A DNA stretch of 64,000 nt from the NCBI RefSeq assembly GCF_000208865.1, contig NC_018393.1, positions 1,550,001 to 1,614,000 on the forward strand, given 5' to 3'. Of the stretch, positions 25,101-34,900 are shown piece after piece. Numbering within the stretch: the first letter of the stretch is position 1; each line of letters starts with the position of its first letter. The translations under genes were made by a program, and so were the position numbers. The notes below the pieces were generated by a model. It was not told the origin of the DNA and made no database searches. It saw only the letters and a list, made by a program, of their open reading frames with translations. The stretch comes from Neospora caninum Liverpool (taxonomy: Eukaryota; Apicomplexa; Conoidasida; Eucoccidiorida; Sarcocystidae).

Positions 25101-27963
25101 ACAGAAGGGACGGAAGGCGAGGACCGACGGCACAGGCAAGGACGGCTGCGAGAACCAGGGGAAAGGGGTCGCGGACAAGAGCGCAGCGGACGCACAGAAC
25201 GAGGACGCCTCTGCGAAAGACGGGCAAGAAAAGAGCGAAGGCAAGGCTCTCCAAGAAGACGAGGCCGGGGACTGCAAGAGTGAGGACAAGACCGAGGACG
25301 GAGATGAGCGAGGCTCCAAGGCGGACGGAGACGACTCCAAAAAGGGAGGCGAGGAGAAGAGCAAAGAGGCGACCGCAGACGGGGTGAAGGGCGCGGTATC
25401 CGCATCGCCATCTGGGCCCAAAAGCGCGAAGAAGAAAGGCTTTCCTGGAGCAAGTCCCCTACGCGCGCTGGGACAGGCGTCCGTGACTGCTGCTGATGTA
25501 AGCACACCGCTCGGTGACCGGGAGTGGAAGAACACACAGCCGAAAGGCAGGAGAGGAGAGGCGGGAGAAACGCACCTTCCAACCGGATCAAAGGCCTCTT
25601 CCCGTTTCTCGGAGAAGGGCGTCCTCGCGTTAAGCCACTCTCGAGTCACTGTTTTTGTGCGTTGCCTTCTGTCCTGACGGGTGAGATCCCGTGTAGCTTT
25701 CCACGAGTCCCTCTTGGCTGCGTTTCTCTCCGCACTTTTTTCTCCCCTTTTCAACTGTGTATCTTCGGTTTCAGCCGCGCTCTCTTTTTGGCCCCGTTCG
25801 CGTTCACTCCCTGCATCGCCCTCTCTGCCCTCCGCTGTCGCTCCCTTTTTGTCGCCTCCCTTCGTCTCTCTTTCTCCTGCTCTGCTGCATCTTTTACCCT
25901 TTTCTCCTGTCTATCGGCGGTGTGACCACAGGTCCTTGCCTTTTTCAACACGATCTGTTGGGCGGGCCGGCGCGAGAAGCCGGCGAACGAGAAGGCCGAG
26001 ACGAAGACCGAGCGTCTGGAGTGGGAACAGAAAGACCAGGCAGGTTCGGCTCCAGCTGAGAAGGACGAGGCACGCGGCTCGGAGCCGCGTGCCTCAGGTG
26101 TCTCTGCGTCTGTGAAAACCGAGGAGACAGAGCCGCTCGCAGCGAAGCAGACGCCGCAGGCGTCGTTGGAGCTCGTGGAAGCGCGGGACCGTCTCCCTGC
26201 TGGCCTTCTTTCCGCGGCGACGGCGGCGGCGACGCTTTTGGAGAAGAACGAAATTCGTTTGTTGGCCAATGCTGCGGGGAAAAGCCAGGAGGGGTCAGCG
26301 GCATCCTCCCCGCCACCCGCGGGGCCTCCGACCGCGGCGCATGCTGCCTCTGTGCCTTCGCACCCGAGTACGTCGATTCAAAACAGGGAGAAGCAGTGGA
26401 GCCGCGGCGAGAGGGTCACCTGCGACACATTGAGGACCACTTTTAAGTTTTTTCTCGAATGTGAAAGAATATCTTTTAGCTGACAGTCGGTCACCGGCCT
26501 TTCTCGGCGCCTGCTGCGAGGGGGCCTTCGGAGGGATGCCCGCAGAGCGAGCGCGCACCGGCGCACCCGCGTAGCCGATCCGTTTTTGCTCCCTTCTCTG
26601 CGCACGCTTTGTTTCAGGTTCCGTGGGGTCTGGTGGGAAGCTCCTGGGGCAGCCGCCGATGCGTCCGGCGTCCCAGCCGCTCGCCAAGGGCCCTGTGGTC
26701 GGCCAGGCGCTGCCTCCCCAGGCTTTCTTCAACGCCTCGGCGCTTCCTCAGGGCGCGGGCCATGCGAACCCCCTGCAGGCGCACGCCGCCGCGCCGCAGG
26801 GCGCGTGGGGCCCGGAGGGCCAGGGCGACGCGCGGCGGCGCGAGGAGGGGGACTCGGCGTTTCACCAGCAGCTCCTCCGGCAGCAGCTCTTGGCGCAGCA
26901 GCGCATGCAGGTGAATTTCCCGGACTTCTTCAAGCTGCAGAACGCGCAGATGCACTTGCAGAGCCAGCGCATGTACAACCAGCAGCAGCTGCAGCACGTC
27001 CACCAGCAGCTGCAGCAGCTGCTCTCCCGGCCGGAGTGCGTTTCTTTTCCGCGCGAAGAGAACGCGGTTGGAGCAGGCAGCCGAGCGGGCGCAGACAGCC
27101 GCGAGGAAGGTCGCCAGGGCGGGGCGGACGCTCAGAAGCACCTGGAGCAGATGCATCAGTTGAGGAACCTGCAAGTGCAGCAGCTGCAGCTGCAGATCCA
27201 GCAGCTCTGTCTGGAGCAGAGGAAGATCCAAGACCAGCAGCAGCAGCTGGCGATGCAGATGTCGTCCTTGTCGCAGGCTACAGGCCAGATGGGAAGCCCG
27301 ATGGGCGCCCAGCCCTTCTTCTACTCGCCCCAGGGGGGGCCGAACGTCTCCGGGCCACAGTTCGGCAACGTCCAGCAGGCGTCGTCGGGGAACGCCCACT
27401 TTGGCGCGGGCGTGGTGTCGGGGACGCAGTACGCGCAGACGCAGCACGTAGGTCTGTCGCTCGGCGCGTCTGCGTCGGGCTCTGCGCCGTCGCCAGGCAT
27501 GCATGAGGCCTCCCGAGGCGGCGCACACGCGACGCAGGGTGTGCTCGGCTCGTCCGGCATGGGGACTTCGTCGAGCTTGATGCAGCCTGGGAAGAACCTG
27601 CCGTCGGGGCCGGTCACTGCGGGCAGTGAAGGGACGGGCGGCGAGGCGGTAGAGGGCCGGGCGCTGGGCGCCGACCGCGCCGCCTGTGGCCAGGAGCCGC
27701 AGGCGCCCTTCTCGTCCTTCTCGTGTGTGCCCCACGCGCATGCGCTGCTTCAGCAACAGAGACCACCGCAATACACGCAACAGAATTCTATGCAGCAACA
27801 GAATTCTATGCAGCAGCAGTTTCATCAGATGCCGCCTCACCCGGGGAGTGCCGCGCCGAGTCCGGGCGGAGAGCCGGGGCTGAGTGTCGACGCGTTTGCT
27901 GGGCTGCCGAGCCAGGGCGGGAATATCGTTTTTAACGCCTTTTCAGGGAGCACAGGTCAATGA
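16136..27963 (+). CDS. RSF1-like DDT/WHIM chromatin-remodelling protein
   Basis: Probable accessory subunit of an ISWI-type nucleosome spacing complex (nuclear). Exons: 16136-17137, 17779-18267, 18692-18803, 19108-19220, 19678-19747, 19932-20042 (tentative), 20200-20327, 20779-20848, 21212-21330, 21718-21795, 22487-22631, 22882-23051, 23668-23751, 24073-25497, 25932-26367, 26618-27963. All phases agree, giving about 1965 residues (1928 without exon 6, which is itself in phase). Exons 4-5 carry a DDT-like helix set (HWVIICRFLSFFGATIAM, about 535-595) that resembles the human RSF1 N terminus. Exons 7-10 carry WHIM-like segments: NNLVRFLCKMLDERDG, then WEEVRPYQRLRVMRLLV, then YVDADGYIYWFI and ELLASSEEELTQFIESLQ, equivalent to the GRDKDGLMYWY and RNELAETLALL regions of RSF1. 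The rest is low-complexity: acidic, Ala/Ser-rich and, in exons 11 and 16, Gln-rich. I see no PHD finger, unlike animal RSF1. The alternative is another DDT protein (BAZ or CECR2 class). Confidence 0.8.
19443..19461. repeat. (TA)n microsatellite in an RSF1-like intron
   Basis: Uninterrupted TA dinucleotides in intron 4 of the RSF1-like gene, flanked by ACGC/GCAT-rich sequence. Probably neutral and variable between strains. Confidence 0.85.
22162..22421 (+). other. Nuclear insertion of mitochondrial DNA (cox1 fragment)
   Basis: Lies inside intron 10 (21796-22486) of the RSF1-like gene and is clearly more AT-rich than its surroundings. At 22346-22421 the plus strand reads TTTQIVVRLAGIMFLF directly followed by LPMHILGCNAMPDYPD. 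This is the conserved C-terminal region of cytochrome c oxidase subunit 1, whose usual form is PMHxLGxxxMPRRIPDYPD; the RRI triplet is missing here, and the reading frame is interrupted upstream, so the copy is decayed. The left part (22197-22268) contains a sequence that recurs at 13541-13580 and 28145-28189. T. gondii is known to carry scattered cox1/cob fragments in its nucleus, flanked by short repeats (REP elements). It is non-functional. Confidence 0.85.
23225..23243. repeat. (TA)n microsatellite in an RSF1-like intron
   Basis: TA dinucleotide run in intron 12 of the RSF1-like gene, within about 200 bases of ATAC/GCATAC-rich sequence (23,080-23,290). Confidence 0.85.
27778..27813 (+). 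repeat. Short coding tandem duplication, Gln-rich
   Basis: In the last exon of the RSF1-like gene the segment CAGAATTCTATGCAG occurs twice with CAA between, producing QNSMQ-Q-QNSMQ. A recent in-frame expansion within a Gln-rich tract. Confidence 0.85.
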
Positions 27964-28144
27964 TTGCGACAGCTGCGGCAGCGAGGGGTAGGGACGTTTT
28001 TGCGTTTCTGGCGAGCTGTCGACAAGAGTGGTGCGTTTCGTCTCTTCTCGCGGGGTTCTGAATGCCGTTTTCTCTTGTGAAGATACATCGCCGGATACCA
28101 CGAGACGTGTTGGGACGCGCAGTGCCTGTTGCGTGGCGAAAAGC

Positions 28145-28189
28145 GTTGGATTTCACCATCCTACAACATCAAGGTTGTTCCACATCGGT
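28145..28189 (+). repeat. Diverged copy of the mitochondrial-associated element
   Basis: Aligns without gaps to 22224-22268 with 40 of 45 bases identical (both begin GTTGGATTTCA and end TTCCACATCGGT). It overlaps the 13541-13580 copy only at its left edge, so the three copies tile a longer parental element. Confidence 0.7.
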
Positions 28190-29726
28190 GTTCTGTTTTC
28201 GTGTTTGTGACGCTCCTGAAACTCCACTGGGACAGCTGACTCACGAAAGAGAGGTGTGCGCCTCTCGTTCTCGTTTCTTCCGTGCGGCTTGGCAGTGGTC
28301 TCCGCGAGACGCGGTGCGTCAGCGAAGCAGTTGAAATTGACTCGAGAGAGATGCGTGATCTGCGGAGACACGGGGGGACCGTCCCCCATTTCCCCTTTTT
28401 TTCTCTCTCCGCATGTCAGTCTTCTCCGCGTGTCTGACTTGAGATCGAGACGAAGCAGCCGTAAATATGATACCGGCTTACCAAGGCAGATGAAGCAGAC
28501 GGTCCTTACCTTTCATTTTTCGGCGCGTTTCGTATATCTCTGGTTTTGTTGCCTCGTGGACTTCCTTTGCTTTCTACACGCATCTGCAGTCTCCGTCTTG
28601 AGCCTGTCTGCTAAGCACGGAGAGACTTTAACACTTGTCCAGACGGGGTACTGATTTGCGAAGGACGCACAGAGGGTGAAAAAAGAGAAGGAAGACGGGT
28701 AAGAACGAACTGAAAGGTATAGAGAGTTACAACGTCGCCCAACGCGCAGCAAAGAGGGACATGCCCCGAGGAGAGGGCCTCTTCTTGGTTACGTGGCCAG
28801 CACAGGCGAAGAACGATGTGTGGGCGGAATGGGCGGTGAAAACGAAAGGAGCAAGGGGACGAGGAGAGGGAAGACCAGCCGTTCGAGAGGCCGGAGAGAG
28901 GCAACCGGGGCCGCAGCGGCGTCTCATGCTTGGAGGGAAGAGTGGGCCCGAATCCCCGAAATACCCATTGTGCTCTGCTTTTTCTCAAGCGTCGACAAAG
29001 TCCGTGAACACACCGAGACAGGACGAGAGATTCCCCGACCCCGCAAGAGAAAGTAAAAAGTCTGAGATGCACGCCAGTGCGTGGTGCGGTGCTGTCGTTT
29101 CGATGCAGGCGCGAGGGGAACAGATGAGGGACGCGAGAGACGGCGAACCGAGTCTGGTGATGTGATTGTGCGTAGATCGTGTGGTGTGGCGAGCGGTCCG
29201 GGCCGGGACTTGGCGCGCGACACTCAATTTTAATTGTTTTTCTCAGCTTTTTCTAAGGCGAGGTGTACCGAGACTAGGCTCTCACAGCTCGCGCGCAGTC
29301 GCACAGACAGCGCGAGGGAGGCATGCAGAAACGAAGGCCAACTCGGTTTTATCTGAACTGGGAGAGGCACCCGGCCAAGCCGTGGTCACTGCATGCGGTA
29401 GACACTCAGGGAGACGCACGGAATCATTCGAAACTGAGGGTGAGGCCGCCGCCTTCGAACTTTCCACTTCCACGGTGGCTGGACTCTGTGACGCACACCG
29501 CGTCGAGAGCCGCACACGAGAGTTACTGACGAGCAAGTTTCGGTGGAGACGCGCAGATACTGGGGACGAACGAGGAAAAAAGTGGTGACCAAGGAAACGG
29601 CTACATGGCCGCAGTACTGGAGCTTTTTCTGGAATTTGCAGCTTGGCCCTGGCGACACAGAAACCGTCGAAAGCCTGGCGGCAGACGCACAGCCCCAGGA
29701 GACACTTGTGTAAACACGGAGACAGA

Positions 29727-30116
29727 TCACGAATAGAAGTTGCCTGCGCTGGCCTTGGACTTGCGTTCCGCGACGAACTTGAATTCGGTTCTACAGTCGG
29801 TGGAGGCTCGGAAAAGCGGGCTGTGGAACGTTGCCAGAGAGGAGAGGAAAACAGCGGATCGTTGACAGATTTCCTCAGGGTTGGGAAATCGCGGTCCGTT
29901 CACAGCCGCCAAAGTACCAGATAGCTGTGCGCCTCCACTCGTCTCGATTCGCCGTTTTGCAACTCTGGCTTTCTCCCTCACGTTAACCAGAAGGCCAACA
30001 CTGCAGTTTCTCTGCGGGTGCCGTAAGAAAGTGCAGATGGCTCTCGTCGTCCAACCCCCCAAATCAAGGACACGGGCGAGAACAACGCTGGAAGCCCGAG
30101 ACACGAAGACTCTTGC
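29727..30116 (-). CDS. Possible terminal exon of an unidentified gene
   Basis: On the minus strand a good acceptor (TATCTCTTTGCAG) is followed by 129 open codons to a TGA at 29727. The translation contains ARVFVSRASSVVLARVLDL and RFPNPEEICQRSAVFLSSL, is mixed in composition rather than low-complexity, and tends toward G/C at third positions. No ATG or convincing upstream exon was found, and the opposite strand is also partly open. I do not recognise the protein. It may be a real last exon or a chance frame. Confidence 0.25.
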   Translation of the reverse strand, partial: ARVFVSRASSVVLARVLDLGGWTTRAICTFLRHPQRNCSVGLLVNVREKARVAKRRIETSGGAQLSGTLAAVNGPRFPNPEEICQRSAVFLSSLATFHSPLFRASTDCRTEFKFVAERKSKASAGNFYS

Positions 30117-30960
30117 CTGCAAAGAGATACACACACTTACACTTGCTTGTTTTTGTGCGTCGACGCCGCCCGCGCGTCACAGAGCTCGAGAAATGCTCAA
30201 GTATAGGCGAGTCACAAAAAGTTCTGCACTTGTGTTGAGAATGGTCCAAAGTGTCGCGTCGGGTTCCCAAAAACCCCGGGTAGGAGGCTCCACGGCCGTC
30301 ACAGAAGCTGCGCTCTCGAATCCCGGCCCTCGTTCTCAGGTAGGACAGGAACGGTGAGAGAGAGAACGGCGACGAAGAGGAGAAAAAGCAATAGCCAAGG
30401 GTAGGGTTCTTCCGGAGGATACGGGATCAAAGGAAGATCGATCGAATTTGCCTGTCTTCTCGTGCTGGCCACGCCCGTTTTCGCGCCGAACGTGCACCTT
30501 AAAAGGCAGACGGGACTGTCTTGGCTAGCGGAGCCGTGGTCGCTTCATCGCCGAGCCTCCTGGTTTTTCGGCCGAGGGTTGCGACGGGAACCTGCGTTTT
30601 CCGCTAAAAGTGCCAGTATGCAAAAGGGACGTTGCTCGGCTGCAAGGCGATTCGATCCTTTTAGGCCACGGCTTGGGGAGTGTTTGAAACCACGCGACAA
30701 TCGACATCTGCATGCGCTGTCTCTCCGGCGAAGAACACGCGAGACGCGAAGCACACGCATGCACGACACTCGGGTCCAAGTGGAACCTTCTCACCTGCTC
30801 GTTTCTCTTCGCCTCCGTCTTTCCCCTTCGCCTTTCCACATCTAAAGGGACCGCGATTGCGTCTTGCGCAGGCGCGTTGAAAAATCTCCGCTTCTGTCTC
30901 TGCGCGCGCACGCCCTGCCACGCCGGCGACAACCCGCGAACGAAAAGGTGCATTTCGTGT

Positions 30961-31268
30961 TTCTCTTCCTTCCTTCTCCCTTCTTTCTCTCCGTCCCTTC
31001 TTCTCCCTTCTTTCTCTTCCTTCCTTCTCCCTTCTTTCTCTTCCTTCCTTCTCCCTTCTTTCTCTTCCTTCCTTCTCCCTTCTTTCTCTCCGTCCCTTCT
31101 TCTCCCTTCTTTCTCTCCGTCCCTTCTTCTCCCTTCTTTCTCTCCGTCCCTTCTTCTCCCTTCTTTCTCTTCCTTCCTTCTCCCTTCTTTCTCTTCCTTC
31201 CTTCTCCCTTCTTTCTCTCCGTCCCTTCTTCTCCCTTCTTTCTCTCCGTCCCTTCTTCTCCCTTCTTT
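30961..31268 (+). repeat. 24/27-bp polypyrimidine tandem array
   Basis: Two unit types alternate: a 24-mer (TTCTTTCTCTTCCTTCCTTC plus TCCC) and a 27-mer (TTCTTTCTCTCCGTCCCTTC plus TTCTCCC), about a dozen copies in all. It ends about 710 bases before the OST48 start codon, so it is upstream or in the 5' untranslated region. The array leaves long frames open on both strands; they are not genes. Confidence 0.9.
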
Positions 31269-31490
31269 TCTGGCGCGAGTCTTCCTGTCTGGTCGCCTCT
31301 CCCCCTCCTCTTTTTTGGCGGCCATCGTCGTCCCCTCGACACACCGATTTTTGGGCGACGCCCTCCAGCTCTTCTGCGTCGCCGTCTCTCTCCCCGTCCC
31401 TCGCACGTTTTGCCTCAGCTTTGTCCCTTTCTTCTTCTCCTGGTGCCGCGTCTTCCTGCATCGCCCCGTTTGCCACTTTCCTCTCGGGCC

Positions 31491-31497
31491 CGTCTCA
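31491..31497 (-). promoter_or_regulatory. Candidate WGAGACG heptamer upstream of OST48
   Basis: CGTCTCA here is TGAGACG on the other strand, the form of the heptanucleotide known from several T. gondii promoters and active in either orientation. It is 484 bases upstream of the OST48 ATG. A seven-base match by itself is weak evidence. Confidence 0.2.
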
Positions 31498-31980
31498 CGA
31501 ACGGCCGCAGCCGTGCAGCCACCCCCGCACCTGCGTCGCGGTCTCTCCTCGCCTTTTTGGCCTTCTTCTCCTTTTCCGTATCGTTCGCCTCTCCTCGTTT
31601 ACCTCTCACTCGCGCGTGCTGTGCCTTCCCGATCACGCGCGAACGCGCGAGAGAAGGCGCCGTCAGAGCTCCTCGGAGACCTCGATTTCCGGCCTGTCTC
31701 CTTGTTGCTTTCGTTGCTCCCGTGCTTCCACAGACTCCTGCCTAGTGCGTGGCCACGCGAAGCGAGGACACGGCTCTGCAGAGAGTCTTCGGGTTCGCCT
31801 CCTCGGTTTCCCTTTCCTTGCTTGCCTGGCCTCTGTGAGAGAATCTGCCTCCGTCCGACGCCGTCCTTAGTCTCCTCTCCCTCTCGCTTCCTCCTGGGTG
31901 ACGAGGCTCCTCGTCTGCCTGTGCATGCGCCGGCGAAAACCTGAGGGAACCTCGAGGAGCGGCGCCCCATAAGCGTCACC

Positions 31981-34900
31981 ATGGAGACCCCGGCTGAGGG
32001 CAAGATGCCCGTGAGGTCTTCCTTTTCCCCTGTCTCCTCGTCTGGGCCTTCTTCGTGTCTTTCCGCGGCGTCATCTACCCACTGCCATTCCTTCTCTGTG
32101 TCGTCTCGCTTTCCGCTGTCGTCTCGCGTTCCCGCGCGCCGCTGCGTTCGCCTCCTCGTTCTCGGCGCCGTGCTGTGCTTCCTGCCTTTTTCACGCTCGC
32201 CGTCTTCTCGCGACACGTGCCACGCGAATGTGGGGCTGGACCGGGAGAGACAGGTGTCTCCGTTTCTCCGCGCCCAAGCCGCCGTCCTGCCGATCCCGTC
32301 GGCCTCGCCCCTGCGCCCCAGTCCCCAGGGCCCGACGCGGGTCGTCTGCGGCAACGTCCACAAGAAGCTCCTCGTCCTGCACGATGACCCGAACGCCACG
32401 AAGAAATTTCAGAGTCTTTTTCGGCGCTTAAAAGGTGGGAAAGCCACGCGCCAGTGAACGTGAGAGACGCCGATTCCACCTCGGTTTCTCGCTGCTTGCC
32501 ATCTGGCGCCTTCTGTGGTGCCTCTGTGTCTGCTGGAAACAGCCGTCATCCGCCGGGTTTTCACGCCCCCGCTGTGCGTCCGTCTGGCCTGTCGCCAGCT
32601 CTGGTCTCTCGCTGGGCGTCGACTTCCCTCCAGATGTTGTCTGCGCGTCTTCGGCTTCGTCGTTGCCTTCGCGCCTGTCTCCTTTTGTCTCCAGGAAAAA
32701 ACGTGCAAACAACCGGATCCGTCTTTCTTGCGATGCCTGCGGCGCTTCTCTCGCCTCTGACTCTTTACGTTTCTTGCCGTGCTTACGTTGGCAAATGCAC
32801 AAGATGCATATCAAGTCTCTTGAGACGCTCGAGCCATCCTCGTACTTATGCGGAGTCGCCGGTGGCAATTCTCGTATATCAAGGAAGTTTTACGGTTTTT
32901 TCGATCGGCTCTGCCTCTCAGGTCAAAATTTCGACATTTCGACCGTCGCCTTTCCCCTGTCGCGCGGGCGCAAGGCTGCGCTCCTCTTCAGCCACCACGG
33001 GGAACCCCTGTTTTCTCACGTGCTTCTCTTGGCGACTAACAAACGCAGTAAGGACGAGAACGAGCGAAACTGAAAAAAGAAGCTTGAAGACGAGAAGCAG
33101 ACGCGGGCCGCTACACAAAACAGATATAAATATGTACATATATATATATATATATATATATGTTTCTGTATCGATTCTTTTGCATCACCATATATGTGCA
33201 TGTGCATGTACTCTTGAATTGGGGTGGTATGCATGGGCATGGAAATGTCACCAGGCTTTGGCTCGATGTTGCCCCTGCCTATGTCTTGGGAAAGGAGGTT
33301 TGAAATGGAGAGGTGTGGACGTGCGATGAGAAACAACAGAGGGGGGAAGGAGCGAGCGCAGAGATGAGAGAGAGACGCGGCTCCTGACTAGAACGCAGGA
33401 GCCCTTCAGAAGATCGGCGAAACGAGGACACCCAGTCACCGGATACGTCAGGATCACAACAACTGAACTTCAGGAGAGATGCGGACAGGGAGCAAGCTGA
33501 GCAGACGGGAAAACAGTTTGTAGCGATACAGACCTCCAGCTAAACACAGGAAAGATGGGAGTTGGAGGTGGGCGCATTTGCTGGAACCTAAGGAGGGAGC
33601 TGAAGACAGCGATAAGCGAAGTCAAGCAGGCGAGACAGAACGTAAACAAACGGCAGATGGAGGGAACGAAGGGACAGGAGAGTAGGAAGTCGTAGGAGAG
33701 TGGGAAAGGCAGGGGGCGGAGGGAGTCTCGCGATCAGCTCTTCCCCCCGTCCCAGGCCCCAAGAAAGAGAAGAACCACGCCTCGCGGGGGGGGGTGGTTC
33801 TTCTCTTTCTTGGCACAAGACAGATGCGTGCCAGAGTGCAAAGAGACTCCGAGGAGGAGACACGCGACAAGAAGATCTCCAGGAAGCGAAAAGGCCAGTC
33901 CCTCTCGCGAAGACCCCGAGAGACAGTCGCCCTCGACCCCAGGTCGTGCGATCTCGCTTTCTATTGGCTGTTTCAGGTCTGAGTCAAGAGCTTGCCTCGG
34001 CCCTCACCGCCTTCTTCACCTCTTTGGACCCCGACGCTGAAGAAGCGCAGGCGTCTCGCGCCTATGCCGATTCGTCTCCGGGCGACACGTGCCCGACGGT
34101 GTTGAAGGCGCGCAACTTGTTCTTGATGGTTGCCCCGACAGCGCATGCAACGGTCCACGCCTTTGCAGAGGCCATCATGGGGGTTCAGCAGGCGCGGGGC
34201 GACGACGCGAGAGGCCGTCCGGCGGGGCTCGTGGCGGATTACTTCCACGCGTACAGGCCTTCGCAGAGGGCCCTGGCGAAACAGGGCGAGGCCAGCGAAG
34301 AAAGCGGAGACGCGAGTCTCTTTGTCACGTGGAACCTGCTCGGAGACCACCCACACGTTGTCGAACCCCTCGATGCAGGTAGGAACGCCTTGCCTTTGTT
34401 GACGCTTCTCGCGAGGACACAGTCTGCCGCGCTCCTCAAACCCCCTCTAGGAAGCAGACGGTGAGAGCTGAAAGGCGTCAGACGGCGCCATCCGAGGCGT
34501 TCAGGGTTTCCTCAGGCGGCGCTCGGTTTTTTAAATCGCGTTTTCCGCGCTGCACACACGACCTCTTGCATCACCTTGTTCGCTGCGAGACCGTTTTCCT
34601 GCAGATGAGACGCTTCTCTTTCGAGGCGGCGCGCACTACCTGCCGGCGCCCCCGATGAGGGCCCGCGCAAAGCCCACGGAGCGCGATCCGCCGGAGTTTG
34701 AGCAACGGTTCTCTGTCCTTCGGGCCCCAGAGACTGCCTTTGTGCTCTCGGCCTCCAGTCCGCGCCCGTCGGCAGGAGACAGCAAGACTCGCGACGGAGA
34801 AGACGCACTTCTGGCTGGTGAAGAACTGTCCCTCGCGTCCGCCCTGCAGACGCAAAACGGCGGTCGGGCCGCACTCGTGAGCAGCGGCGAATTCTGCTCC

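Larger units (their letters stand above)
27964..30960. other. Intergenic, one doubtful exon
   Basis: Apart from the element at 28145-28189 and the candidate minus exon at 29727-30116 I find no supported gene. Between about 28.7 and 29.1 kb the plus strand is purine-rich, which in this genome often means pyrimidine-rich intron or untranslated sequence of a minus-strand transcript, but no conserved exon chain could be built. Confidence 0.45.

Noticed and set aside
24680..25754. Minus-strand frames of about 300 codons opposite exon 14 of the RSF1-like gene
   Set aside because: Ser/Pro/Arg-rich shadows of an Ala/Glu/Lys-rich coding exon.
30525..31476. Long minus-strand frames of Lys/Glu/Arg/Gly repeats and plus-strand Ser/Leu/Phe/Pro repeats
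   Set aside because: They are by-products of a stop-poor polypyrimidine array; several overlapping frames are open at once and none has a conserved flank or splice support.
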